In this document: positions 13,378-24,300 of the stretch, one piece after another | Numbering within the stretch: the first letter of the stretch is position 1 | How the letters are laid out: every line of letters starts with the position of its first letter | Source of the DNA: Nymphaea colorata | Taxonomy: Eukaryota; Streptophyta; Magnoliopsida; Nymphaeales; Nymphaeaceae | Assembly: GCF_008831285.2 (NCBI RefSeq) | Contig: NC_045149.1 | Coordinates: 4,269,500-4,333,499, forward strand | Reading direction: 5' to 3' | DNA length: 64,000 bases | Position numbers and translations under genes: made by a program | Notes under the pieces: model-generated | What the model saw: the letters and a program-made list of their open reading frames with translations, nothing else | The model's database searches: none | Told to the model about the DNA's origin: nothing

Positions 13378-13725
13378 CATTGTCACAAAAAACACCGTTT
13401 TTTAAAAAAAAAACGCGTATTTAACGCCAAAAACAGTTCTGCCTTATAATACCCGTACTATTCCCGTTTTTTTTAAAAAAAAATGTCAAAAAAAAAAAAC
13501 GCGTATAATACCCGTTTAATACCTGTATTATACATTATTTTCCCGTTTTTTGTCGTTTTTTATTAATTATTATTTTTTATAATTTTTAAGATGTATTAAA
13601 TGTTTAATTTTTTAAAAAAATTTGCCGAACTTTTCCCGTTTTATTCCCGATATATAAAACTTTGCCGTATTATACCAGTTTTTTTCCTCGCCGTTTAATA
13701 CCCGTCCCCGTTTTTTGTGACAATG
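13378..13725. mobile_element. hAT-like non-autonomous TIR element (MITE), 348 bp
   Basis: The left end CATTGTCACAAAAAAC is matched by its exact reverse complement at the right end (GTTTTTTGTGACAATG). The element is flanked by perfect 8-bp direct repeats CTTAAAAT at 13370-13377 and 13726-13733. An 8-bp target duplication is the hallmark of the hAT superfamily. The interior has A/T runs and repeated (T)AATACCCGT words on both strands, typical of subterminal transposase-binding repeats, and no coding sequence. Confidence 0.85.
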
Positions 13726-13755
13726 CTTAAAATCAAACATTGTGATATGATGCAG

Positions 13756-13982
13756 GCTTGGAAGCTGAGGAAAAAAAGAGCCATGGGGTCGATTGATGAG
13801 GCAATGGGCCTGTCCTAGGAAACAGTGAGGCTGTAAGATGCATCAACATCGGCTTGCACTTTGTTCAAGTGCATCCAACAGATAGGCCAACAATGCGTTC
13901 AGTACCGCTCATACTTAGCAAGCCTGTGACTCTAACAGCCCCTTTCGCTCTTGCTTTCTTCTTCTTGGCAAGTGAAGGATAG
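13756..13982 (+). pseudogene. fragment of a receptor-like kinase (CRK type), last exon only
   Basis: After an intron-like acceptor (TGATGCAG) the sequence codes AWKLRKKRAMGSIDEAMGLS, then a stop and a one-base frameshift. From 13836 it continues as RCINIGLHFVQ...DRPTMRSV, ending at TAG at 13980-13982. In CRK kinases the last exon starts with AW(K/R)LW and contains RC.HIGLLCVQ...RPTMS.VV, as in the intact gene at 18342-18680. No upstream kinase exons are found on this strand, so it is a broken remnant of another CRK copy. The family call rests on this motif order. Confidence 0.8.
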
Positions 13983-14099
13983 GTTGTCAAGTGTTTTAGC
14001 CTCAGGGGCGCCCACCTGTTGCTTGATCTTAAGCAAGTCCTTGTACACTTAATTTATATGGTTTGGGAATAATAAAATCAACTGATCATTACATCGCCT

Positions 14100-14450
14100 T
14101 AAGCCCGACCATGTCAATCCCATGCATTTACTGTGATTTATGAAATTGCACTCTGTTGCTTAATTCCTTTGTTGTCATGTACCATTAATTTCGAATATGT
14201 ACATACCAACAAAAGAAGGGTACGAAACTTCCACTTCATAGTAGACACTGCAAAAGTAAAGGGCCCTTGTGGGGAAGGTTTTACCGGTACAGGTTGACTT
14301 TGTACAGTATATTCAAGCTAAAAATGAGAAGTTATTTTGTTATTTTGTTTTGTATGAATGCGTGCACAAAGGCATTAGTAGCAACAAGATATCATCTAAA
14401 AAATGCTATTCCTATCCTCTATAATTCGGTAAACATGTTCAGGCCATGCT
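14100..14450 (+). repeat. diverged direct repeat, copy A (partner at 17830-18135)
   Basis: Colinear landmarks are shared with 17830-18135: TGTGATTT, CATTAATTTC, CACTTCATAGTAGA.ACT.CAAAA, GGTTGACTTTG, ATGATATC.TCTAAAA and TCTATAATT.GG.TAAA, with many substitutions and indels between. It is non-coding. It follows the broken CRK exon. The partner lies just beyond the 3' end of the intact minus-strand CRK, so both may be remains of CRK-linked segmental duplication. Confidence 0.6.
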
Positions 14451-15952
14451 GGTAGAACATGAATGGGGAAATGAATTCCTGGTTTCGGTCCGCATTGAAG
14501 TACTTATGATGATGGGGGACAGCGGCGAGATGGTCCAGTTCGACGGACCGTCCTTATTCAGCGAGGGTCTGCCACCTGCCCTCGGAGCTTGAGGTGTTCA
14601 CAAGCCGAGACGAGCCAGCTCGGGTATAGCCAGGTACATAGGGACATAACCGTATAGGTATTGTTACCTTCCCCCTTGCCTGCTGATCAGAGGTTACTAG
14701 CTACAAAGCCAAGGATTTGGAAGACGCTGTACGTTTGCTTCGAATTGATGCTTGTAAACAGAATATAACCGGATTGTTTTCATTTGTAATGCATTCATAA
14801 TGGGTACAACAAGAATAGAAACGTTAATGAGGCATGAAAGGAAAGAAAAGTAAAAAATATCTACTCGAAATCTGCCAGAATTCTTGAATGTATCTCCTTT
14901 GCTATGTTTATTGTTATCCCATATCACGTATAACAATAGTTCTTTATGGTTGTAGCAGAATATGTTTGATTATTACTTACATAAATATCGTTCCTTACTA
15001 CTCAAGATTTGTATTTTACTAAAGGAACATTTGTTCTTTGCCGAATTCATGGAACTTTAACACAATTTTTTTGAATGCACATGTTAGTTCCATATTCGAA
15101 TCTGGAATAAATTTTTTAGGTGGCTTATTAATCAAAATTTTTCTTGCCCATTAGGGCTTTGTTGACCTGATGCTTTTGGCGTTTGCCGTTGCACTCTCTT
15201 GTAAACCTGCTGTGCTCATCGTCAAGTTGTTCACAGGTCTTATTGTCAACCTACTACTCATAGCATCGTCAACCAGCTGCGTACTGCATCGGTCTATCAC
15301 CCTTCTCAGTTCTCACCGCTAGTTCGCTGTCTAACCAGCTACGTACATCTGAGTGTCGAACCACGTTAACATCGTGTTTCATTGCTTTCAATCGCTTGCC
15401 TTCTTTTTTTTTTTTTTGCTGTATTATTTTGCGTTCCTTCACTTGCTCATTTTTATAATTTTGTGGTTCTCTTCTCTTTTTGTTTGTTGTTTTGTTTCCT
15501 CCAGGTACCCAGGACCGGTCGAAGTCCAGTCATAAGTTTGATTTATATGGGCGTTAATTTTTTAGACTGCAAATGGACACTTAAGTTGATAGATGGCATA
15601 CTCTCCTCCCAAGTATGGAAGTAGTGCTGGACCCTGAATGCAAAAGGAATAGGAAGAATAGCTTCAGCTTTTTAAAGAACATAAAATTGTATTGTAACAT
15701 CCACGAGGAAACAGTAGTTCTTAATTAGTTGGCTAGTCTGTCAAGTCATTGACACTCATACGTGATTTGATTTATTGTTTAAATGAGGCAGTGGGTGCAC
15801 ATTCTCAACGTCGGGAGATGTAGTATTGATCGCTGCATTAGTCTCTGCAGCTTTTGAGCGCCATCAGTTTCTTCCTTGTCACCAGAGAAAAGATATTCAG
15901 CAAAGGCAACAAAGGTTTCTGCAGCAGTCGAGCTCTCAGACCTATTTGGTCG
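14451..15952. other. intergenic DNA, no gene recognised
   Basis: An open stretch near 14490-14595 (plus strand) codes a short segment containing VLMMMGDSGE. It weakly resembles the VVLML tail of receptor kinases but is too short to support. A T-run lies at about 15405-15418. Nothing else is recognisable. Confidence 0.4.
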
Positions 15953-15960
15953 CCCTAAAG

Positions 15961-16115
15961 GTTGTTTGGCATCAGGGATATTGTGGGAGTGTCTTATGAA
16001 TTTATCTTAAAGGTAGATTCATAGAACACTAGAACTAGTCATATTTCATGAATTTACCTCAAAATTTGAGGTAGATCCATAAGACATTTCTAAAGTGTTC
16101 CTACTACCAAACGGC
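15961..16115. mobile_element. hAT-like MITE, 155 bp
   Basis: Perfect 8-bp direct repeats CCCTAAAG (15953-15960 and 16116-16123) flank imperfect inverted ends. The left end is GTTGTTTGGCATCAGGGAT and the right end, reverse complemented, is GCCGTTTGGTAGTAGGAAC. Inside, a further inverted arm (TCTTATGAATT..CTT / ...ATCCATAAGACA) makes the element largely palindromic. The 8-bp duplication and the G..GTTTGG end fit hAT-type MITEs. No coding sequence. Confidence 0.8.
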
Positions 16116-16247
16116 CCCTAAAGATGGGAAAATTAAACTATGATTGACAAACGTCGAGCTAAGGTCTGCTGTATATTAGAGTGATTTTGGTCCTTAATAT
16201 CTTTGACCATGGTTTGAATTGGAGTCACCAAGAATACATGTTACGGT

Positions 16248-16449
16248 CAGGGGCAAAGCCAAAGGGAGGGCTTGCATGGACCTTGGCTCCACCACAAAAA
16301 AAATTAAAAAAAAAATTACATGTAACTTTTAAAAAATTTCACTTAATCTATATAAAAATTTTAAAAAATGATATTTAAGTCCTAATCAAAATTTAAAAAC
16401 TTTAATTTGGCCTGTCTTATAAAAATTTTTTTGCTCTGCCCGCCCCTTA
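16248..16449. mobile_element. probable small TIR element, about 202 bp
   Basis: Identical 7-bp repeats TTACGGT (16241-16247 and 16450-16456) flank a block beginning CAGGGGCAAAGCC and ending with a C-rich segment whose reverse complement begins AAGGGGCGGGCAGAG. The inverted match is short and the interior is A-rich and low-complexity, so the superfamily is uncertain. hAT is the best guess from the duplication length. Confidence 0.5.
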
Positions 16450-17047
16450 TTACGGTACACACAAACGACCAGTTCTCTCTCCAATATGTGTAGACATGTC
16501 ATTCGACCTTAATTTTAGGGTCATGAGACAATGAAATGCATGACCTTTTGAGACTGATTACACGGCAGCATCGGATTCACGGTGCACGAACTGTGGTGGT
16601 GCATATAACCAGTTTTGGTCTTTGTGAAGAGTGTCCCTTAATTGCTTTAACTTTTCCATCTTAAGGAAATAATGCAAATATCTGGTGCGTTAACGAGTGA
16701 ATGAAATTCTACTAGAATAGATGCCTATACCCATTGTCACTTTTCACCCGCATAAGCACCGCTACATGTCTATACGATGGCAATTTGTTTTCGTTGCTAA
16801 GTCGGGGATATTTTCTTAACGTCAAAACTGTCACTGAAGTTGCCTATTTTAACGCCAAAAAATTGTGTCTACAACCGCTCCGGAAAGGCTAGCACCAGAG
16901 CTGCACTGATTTTCATGTAGTGAGATTTTCTTTTGGTTGTCCAAGGGATGGGATTGAACGAGAGAGAAAGGGAGCCAATTTGGTATGGCATGTGTAGTGG
17001 CCAGGTTTATTTTTTGGCTCCTTAGCTAAATAAGGTTAGAAGACTAA

Positions 17048-17200
17048 AGAAGGTGTGGCATGGTGGGGCGGGCCACACCACTAAGTAGGAAATCGAATGT
17101 TCAAATCTCATCGGCAACCACCTGTTGCATGATCCATCCATGACAAGCTAGTCCATGGGAGAAGAGGCCGTGCGGCTTTACCCGTCTGATCAGCAAAAAG
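17048..17200 (+). mobile_element. SINE-like block (tRNA-derived), weak
   Basis: A segment starting TGTGGCATGGTGGGGCGGG resembles an RNA polymerase III box A, and about 45 bp later GAATGTTCAAATCTC resembles box B. It is followed by a GC-richer body and ends near AAAAAGTTGTAGTT. Spacing and order fit a plant SINE, but both boxes are imperfect and no target duplication was found. Confidence 0.35.
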
Positions 17201-17829
17201 TTGTAGTTCTCTTGTGTATATATAGGTTAAAAAGTTTATATATTGTGATTGTTATTCATTAATAATGAAGCAATTCTATTGAGAAAAATAAAAAATCAAT
17301 AGATATCAATGAAAATTAATACAAAACGAAGTCCTCGTAAAGCTGCAACCGATAGGTCATTCTCAGTTCCTCACCATATATATTTTCATCATGTAATTTA
17401 ATCCACATAAGTGCAGTCTGAAAAGTCTCGCCTTAGTAAAATAATGAATTTAATTAAATTGCGATTTTTAATTAGAATTTTATTTATAGGTTTATTATTG
17501 TTGTGGAGAGGAGGTAGTCGATATATTTAAATAGGAAAGCGCGGTGAATTCTGCACATGATCGATATTTGTTTCCATCAATTAATGGCGTTTGGCCATTA
17601 CATAATATGGAGTAAATTATTTTGAATGATCACATTTATCCCGAACCTGGCTTTGTGTATGGAGCGAAAAGATTTAAGAAAAAATTATCCCTATTATCTC
17701 ATGCGTATTAAACTTAACATGCAAGGAATGACGTCCTTCCCATTGACTCGATCCCATAATGCTTTTGTACACATATAGTTTTGAATAATCAATCATCTCC
17801 ATATCCCTGGTGGACATGGGCAGAAGTAA
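17201..17829. other. AT-rich intergenic DNA, no gene
   Basis: I see no coding sequence or element between the SINE-like block and the repeat copy at 17830. Confidence 0.5.
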
Positions 17830-18135
17830 ACTCTCTGCATTTTACTATGTGCATTAAATTGTGATTTGTTGCTTTCCCTTGTTGTTGCCTATCATTAATT
17901 TCTAAACCATCTCTGAAACATCCATTTCACAGTAGAAACTACAAAAACAATGAGACATTGGGGGAAGACTTTACCTGTTCCACAGGCTGACTTTGGGTAC
18001 TTATGTGCATGCTATAACTTAAAGCATAAACATTTTTATTATCTTCACTGTCATAGAAATGCAGGCACAAAACGGCAGTATGATATCTTCTAAAAGAAGC
18101 TATCTTCAATATTCTATAATTGGCTAAATAGCTAA
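17830..18135 (+). repeat. diverged direct repeat, copy B (partner at 14100-14450)
   Basis: Colinear with 14100-14450 at the landmarks given there. It sits 200 bp beyond the stop codon of the minus-strand CRK, so it may lie in that gene's 3' flank. Confidence 0.6.
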
Positions 18136-18341
18136 TGTACTAAAGAATAAACAAGATGTCTTGGGGTTCTATACTTCCAAACATATTAATATTTGAGTTC
18201 TTGATCAACTAGATATCTCAAAATGGAAATAGTAATTCTACATATTTCATGAGTGCAATATCAGTCCAATTCTCCTTACCCAACAAACACAAAAGGACTT
18301 TTACTCCTCCAGGATCGACAACTTGGAGGAAAAGGCAGCTT

Positions 18342-21300
18342 TTATCTTGGGTGTAGGTCAGAAATGGTCAGTCCGCCTGAGTTCTGGTTCTCCTCGTCTC
18401 TTGAAGAAAGGATTGGACGTTCGCCAGACCTGACTGTCTCACTGGACTTGGGGATGGGTCTGCTTGTGAAGTAAGCAGGAGGTGAGGGCGTTGGGAGAAT
18501 CATGGATGAATTTACAAGCATAAGAACAACCGTAGACATTGTTGGTCTGTCCTTTGGAGAGTCTTGTACACATAGCAGGCCGATGAGGATGCACCTCAGT
18601 ATCTGATTTTTCCACCATGGCTCATCAATAGCTTGATCAACAAGATCTAGTGCCCTGCCGTCTTGCCAAAGCTTCCAAGCCTAGCAACAATTAGTTCAAG
18701 CACGAACTGAAATTTCAATGCATGGTCGAAACAAATTAATTCGACGGGGGACACCGAGTTCTTAATTTGGGTCTGCAATGAAGTACTTACATATGTTAGA
18801 AGGTCCGGAGCTAACTCCGATTGATAGAATGAAGTGTTCCTTTGCCCACTTAAGATTTCTAACACCAGAACGCCGAAGCTGAACACGTCCGACTTCACTG
18901 AGAATATGCCATTCATTGCATACTCCGGTGACATGTATCCACTACAAATAACAACTTGAGAGATTAGCATCATGAAGGCTCTTGATCCTCCCACAAATTC
19001 TTCAGGCTTACAAGGTGCTAGTGATACTAGCTTACTATTTTAGTATGAATCCTCATGTGTGACTAAATTAAGATACTTCGCACTAAAATGCATAGGGTTC
19101 ACTTCAAAATCTGGAGATTTTAACTGTCCGAAAATGCAAATAGCTTGAACAAAATGCTTGTAGTAAAAAAAAAAAAAAGTGACCGTCATCCGTTTGCTAC
19201 CGTGTTCTCAGCTTACCGGGTTCCTGCAACATTCTCTGTGGTGGCATGTGTTCCCTCCACTTGAAAGAGCTTGGCCAATCCAAAGTCCGAAATTTTAGGG
19301 TTCATTTCTTCATCTAACAAAACGTTTCCCGCTTTAAGATCTCTATGAATGATCATGAGCTGAGAATCTTCATGAAGATAAAGAAGCCCCCGTCCAATCC
19401 CGTTGATTATTTGAAGTCGTTTTCCCCAGTCTAGCTGCTGACGTTTGGTTGGATCTAGTTCATGTCCAAAGTCACATAAGTTCTTAATTACATAAGAAAC
19501 ATGATCATGAAGGTGTAGAACATTCACGCCCCTTAAACTTTGCAACCCTTTTAGCCAGGCAGACAGTGATCGTAATGGCCGGGGCCTGAACTCATCACCA
19601 GCCACCTAGTATTGTTTTATGTATACTCCTTTTATCAGGTCGATCAATGGTAGATCTAATGATACAAATGCTGTTAATTTTTGAGTTTTCAACAAAATGA
19701 ACATATACGAATACTATCAGCAAATAAAATGGAAACTATATTTACTTGTGACATCTTGGTAACTATTCGCTTTTTGGACACGAAATCTTGATATCGCCAG
19801 CTATCCGTTATATAATGTTATGTACCTTGCACCTTACTTGAACATCAATATGGTCTAAGAATTATTGACAGACTTAACCATATGAACAAGATGTCCAGAT
19901 CCTTCGACTTATGGTTGATTAAAATTTAGATATTTGATTTCTAAATTATTATAAAGTCCACCTAAAAAAAGTTGTTTTCTGGTTTTGGTTTTTAAGATAA
20001 TTAGTTGGGCATGCAGTTCACATTCATATGCAATTTATTAAAAATGGGCATGCATTCGAAATAGGGCTGGAACCAGGCGCACCCGGTTTCGCTTTGGCCT
20101 CTGGTGGCTCCGGGATGAGTCCTTTGTTGATACCATCCCTAGGTGGTGGGCTCACACCCTCAATGGTAGGTGGGCTGCTTTTAGGCTCTCGTGTAAGCTG
20201 CATTGCATTAGGAGAGACGTTATTGCCTGGAAGCGTATTTTTTGGAGTGGTAACTTTTTTGAGGTGACCGGTTGGGATGAGGAGATCATGTCCCTCCAGT
20301 CATTTGACAATTTTTCTATAGTTCAGTGTTCTCGTCTCCTTTGTCTCCAGAGTCTTGCTCAAGAGTGGCGGATTAGGAAATCCATCCACTAGCAGCAGCA
20401 TTCTAGGTTGAGTTGACTTTTGCATGGTGACCAGAATTCTCATTTCTTCCACTTGGCCGCCTCTCAGAGACGCCGTCAGGCGTTGCTCCAGTCCATGGTC
20501 GTTAGGCACAAGGAATTTCTTGGTGATGACATCCTCCCGGCTTTGACCGCTCATTTTCGTTATTTCTACTCTAAACTTCTTCGCTTTTGTGCCCCGCTGC
20601 CTCACAGTCACCTGTCATCCCTCTCTGTCTCCTATGCGATCACTCTTGAGCGGCCCTTCCTGCATCAAGAAATCAAGAATGTTGTTTGGGCCATCGGCTC
20701 GGGTAAGACGTCTGACATTGATGGTTTTCCTGTTGAGTTTTTTTGCACCTTTTGGTAGGCTTGTAGCGTTGATGTGTCCAAAGCCACATGCGTCTTGGTG
20801 CCTAAGCGCCTTAACCTTACGAATATCAACCACTTTCGACCGATGTTCATGCTAGGCACTCCCTATAAGATTGTCACTAAGTTGTTTTCCTTGCGACTTG
20901 CACATGTTATGTCATCTATCATCAACCCCTTTTACGTTGCGTTCATCAAGGGTCGGTGTTTGCATGACGCTACCGTCCTAGCCAACGAGGTTCTTCATTC
21001 TCTCTACTGTCTACATCTTTTCTCATTCATCCTTAAGTTGGACATATCCAAAGCTTTTGATTCGGTTAGTTGGGAGTTCCTATCTGACCTCCTCACCCAC
21101 CTTGCTTTTAGTCTGTCGTTTCGGCAGTGGATCCTTTCACTCGTCACCGGGACCCAACTTGCGGTCTCCTTCAATGGGATGTGTGGCGAATTCTTCTATC
21201 TCCGTCACGGCCTCCGTCAGGGTTGTCCGCTATCACCATTGCTTTTCAACTTACTTGCCGAGTGTTTTTCTGCCTTATTTCGTCACATTGTAGTCGTTGG

Positions 21301-24300
21301 CTTCATCACTCCACATTCACTACCCCACTTGCAGGCCTTCTCACCCTCCTATATGCTGACGATTTTCTCATGTTTAACACTTCTTCTTGCCAACAGATTG
21401 TAAGAACATGGCTCATCCTTCGAGTTTTTGAGCTCGTCTCTGGTCTTTCTATTAATTCCTCAAAGTGTCACTTTTCTCTCATTCACGGGATCCAGCCACA
21501 GTGCTTCTTCTGGAAGCTTGTTTTGGGTGTAAGGTTATTGGCCTACCCATGGACTACTTGGGTCTTCAGATTATGTTGTCGGCTCCTGCGCCCTCTTTTT
21601 GGGATGGAGTGAAGCAGAAGCTGTCGGATCGTCTCCATTGTTGGCAAGGAAAGCTGCCTTCCCTCCCAGGGCGTATTACCCTTGCTAAGCACTATCTTGC
21701 ATCTATCCCTCTTCATGCCTTGGCGGTTTTTCGACTTCTTGTGGTTGTACTAAGAAGGTTTGATAAAATCATTGTAACTTTATCCGATATGGTGATTGCC
21801 ATTTGGATTGTCTTGTGTGTTAGGATATGGTTGTCCTTACGCGTTTTCTTAAGGGTGCTGAGGTTACCAACATTAATTGGGCGTGTGAGTCCTCTTTGTG
21901 TTCTTGGTGGTGACGTCTGGCAATTGAGTTTTCTCTCATTTCCCTTTTCATTTGTTCTAAATATGACCTGTCTTTTCCTAGTGATTGGAATATTTCTATC
22001 TCTCACACATCTCCTTTACACTTTTGGTACGGTCTACTTTATGTCTTTCCTCTTTTCCTCCGTGTTGCTGACCTTTCATCGCTCGCCCCCCCATCTTGGC
22101 CTCTTTCGTCTTCCCATGAATTTACTTTTTCTTCCTCTTACCTGGCCTCCTTTGGTTCTTCCGTCGTTCTCACCCCGGTCATTTTGGTCATCTAGTTTCT
22201 TTTTTCGGGCCATTGCTTTTGTCTGGCTTCTCTTTCCTAGTCACACAATACTTTTGACCACATGCAGCGCCTCGGTATTAGTTTAGCTAACCAATGTCTC
22301 ATCTGTTTCGCAGCAGCTGAGTCTCGAGTTCATCTTTTTACCTCATGTCCTTTCTTTTATAGTGTTCTTACCTCTACATGGCCTTCTGTTGTTAGTAACC
22401 TCATAAACCTACTATCCATTCGTTTTTTTTTTTCTTTTGTCTTTCATCCCACCTGTCTTTTTCTTGGGGTTGTGTCTAAAGGTTGTGACTCATTTCTTCT
22501 TGGTGGCGCATTTGGGATGAATGCAATAACAAGGACTTCAGGGGCACATTTTCATCGACGGAGTCGATGGCACGCTTTGTGCAGCGAGATATCTACTTTG
22601 CTATTCGGCTATGGCGCCGTTCTTCGTCTACTGTTGGGTGACTCGACTGCTCCATCTGTCTACTCTCTCTCCATCCCTTTTATTATGTTTTATTATGCTG
22701 CTAACTTGTATATTATGTGCTTTTATTTTTGTTTTTGGTTTGTTCTTGAGACTTGTTGTCCCTAAATTTTGTTATATATTTTCATTTTATTAGCTCTCTC
22801 TCTCTCTCTCTTAGAAATAGCAGTTAGATTGCCCATACGTAGTTGCAGACAAGTGATCAAACTCAAATTTCTTGTCAATCCTAATAACTCTTCTTTTAAA
22901 GTTCATTCTCATTGACTAACTACTGTATTAAGCATTTAATGTAGAGAGAGATACATATTTGCCATGATGTTACATAATTGATAGAAGTTAGAATACATAC
23001 ACACGTGTGTGTATGCGTGAGGGTGAACTTTACGATCAATCCGGACAACTCCAAAAAACCGGGGCTTATTTTTCTATTCATCTAAAAAGACGATGAAGAG
23101 AGACGGAGAGAGAATGTTGTGTAGAAACATGCAACCAAACCAATAGGAACTGTCAATTATTTTAAACCAATAGGAACTGTCAATTATTTTCAACTAATAG
23201 GAACTGTCAATTATTTTAACTAACACAGTTTGACGGGTATATATATTTTCTTGTATGTGTGTCATGTAAATACATATAAAGTAACTACACTATGTGATAT
23301 GTTTTTCAGTTGATTCGTGAATTAATTTTCAAAGTATTTGAGATTTGAATACAATTAAGCAAAAGAAAAAGTTTGGGCTGGATGCTGGCTAAGATAATAG
23401 AAGGAAAAAGAGGAAATGAAAGAACGGCTGAGATGATTGACTAACCGAAAAGAATTTTATCCAGGCTTCCAGAGGGCACGAATTCATAGACAAGCAGCCT
23501 TTCCTGCTCATCCAAGTAATAACCAAGAAGCCGAGCCAAATTCCTGTGATGAAGCTTGGCAACCAAGTTCACCTCGTTCTTGAACTGGGCCGGCCCTTGC
23601 GTTGATTTTTCTGATAGCCGCTTCACGGCTACCTGTGTACCATCTTCCAGTGTCCCCTACGATCAACCATGGCGGTCTCTAAGTCCGAGCTCGACATGTA
23701 ATAAATACACAGAAGAATAGAAGTTCCAGTGAATTACCTTATACACGGGGCCGAATCCACCCTGTCCAAGCTTATTAACTCCGGAAAAATTATTGGTTGC
23801 AGCTTTTAGAGTATCCATGTGAAAAACAGAGGGCGTCGTGCCTTTCATTTCCTCCTCATCTAATCAGACACTTCATATGTCATCTCCTACAATTATTATA
23901 CAAAAAAGTTGAATAGACGACATGTGATGTTAAGGCCTGCTCACATACCTGGAGCTTTACCTCTCTTTGATCTTCTGGCCACTGATAAAACTGAAATGAT
24001 GCACAGAATAAATACTGAGGAACACAATAAAGCGATCAAGACGATGGCATTTTTTCTTAATCCATGGGAAGCTGATCCTGCAGATGGCAACATTTTTAGC
24101 TGATCAAGTTATCTGTGCGCACGCGCGTGTGAGAGGGAGAGAGAGATCGAGATAGGGAACTGGACAGCAAAAGATCTGGTAAAAAGTAAGTCATTTCCAA
24201 ATTCGTGCAGATTTAAATAGAAGAACTTCACTAGTGTGAGACTTAATTTAAGAGACAAAGCTAAATTAAATTGTTAGATTTGCTAAAAAGAAATGCTGCG

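Noticed and set aside
14490-14595. Second kinase-tail remnant (VLMMMGDSGE)
   Set aside because: Only about eight residues resemble the VVLML region and the downstream sequence does not follow. Too weak to annotate.
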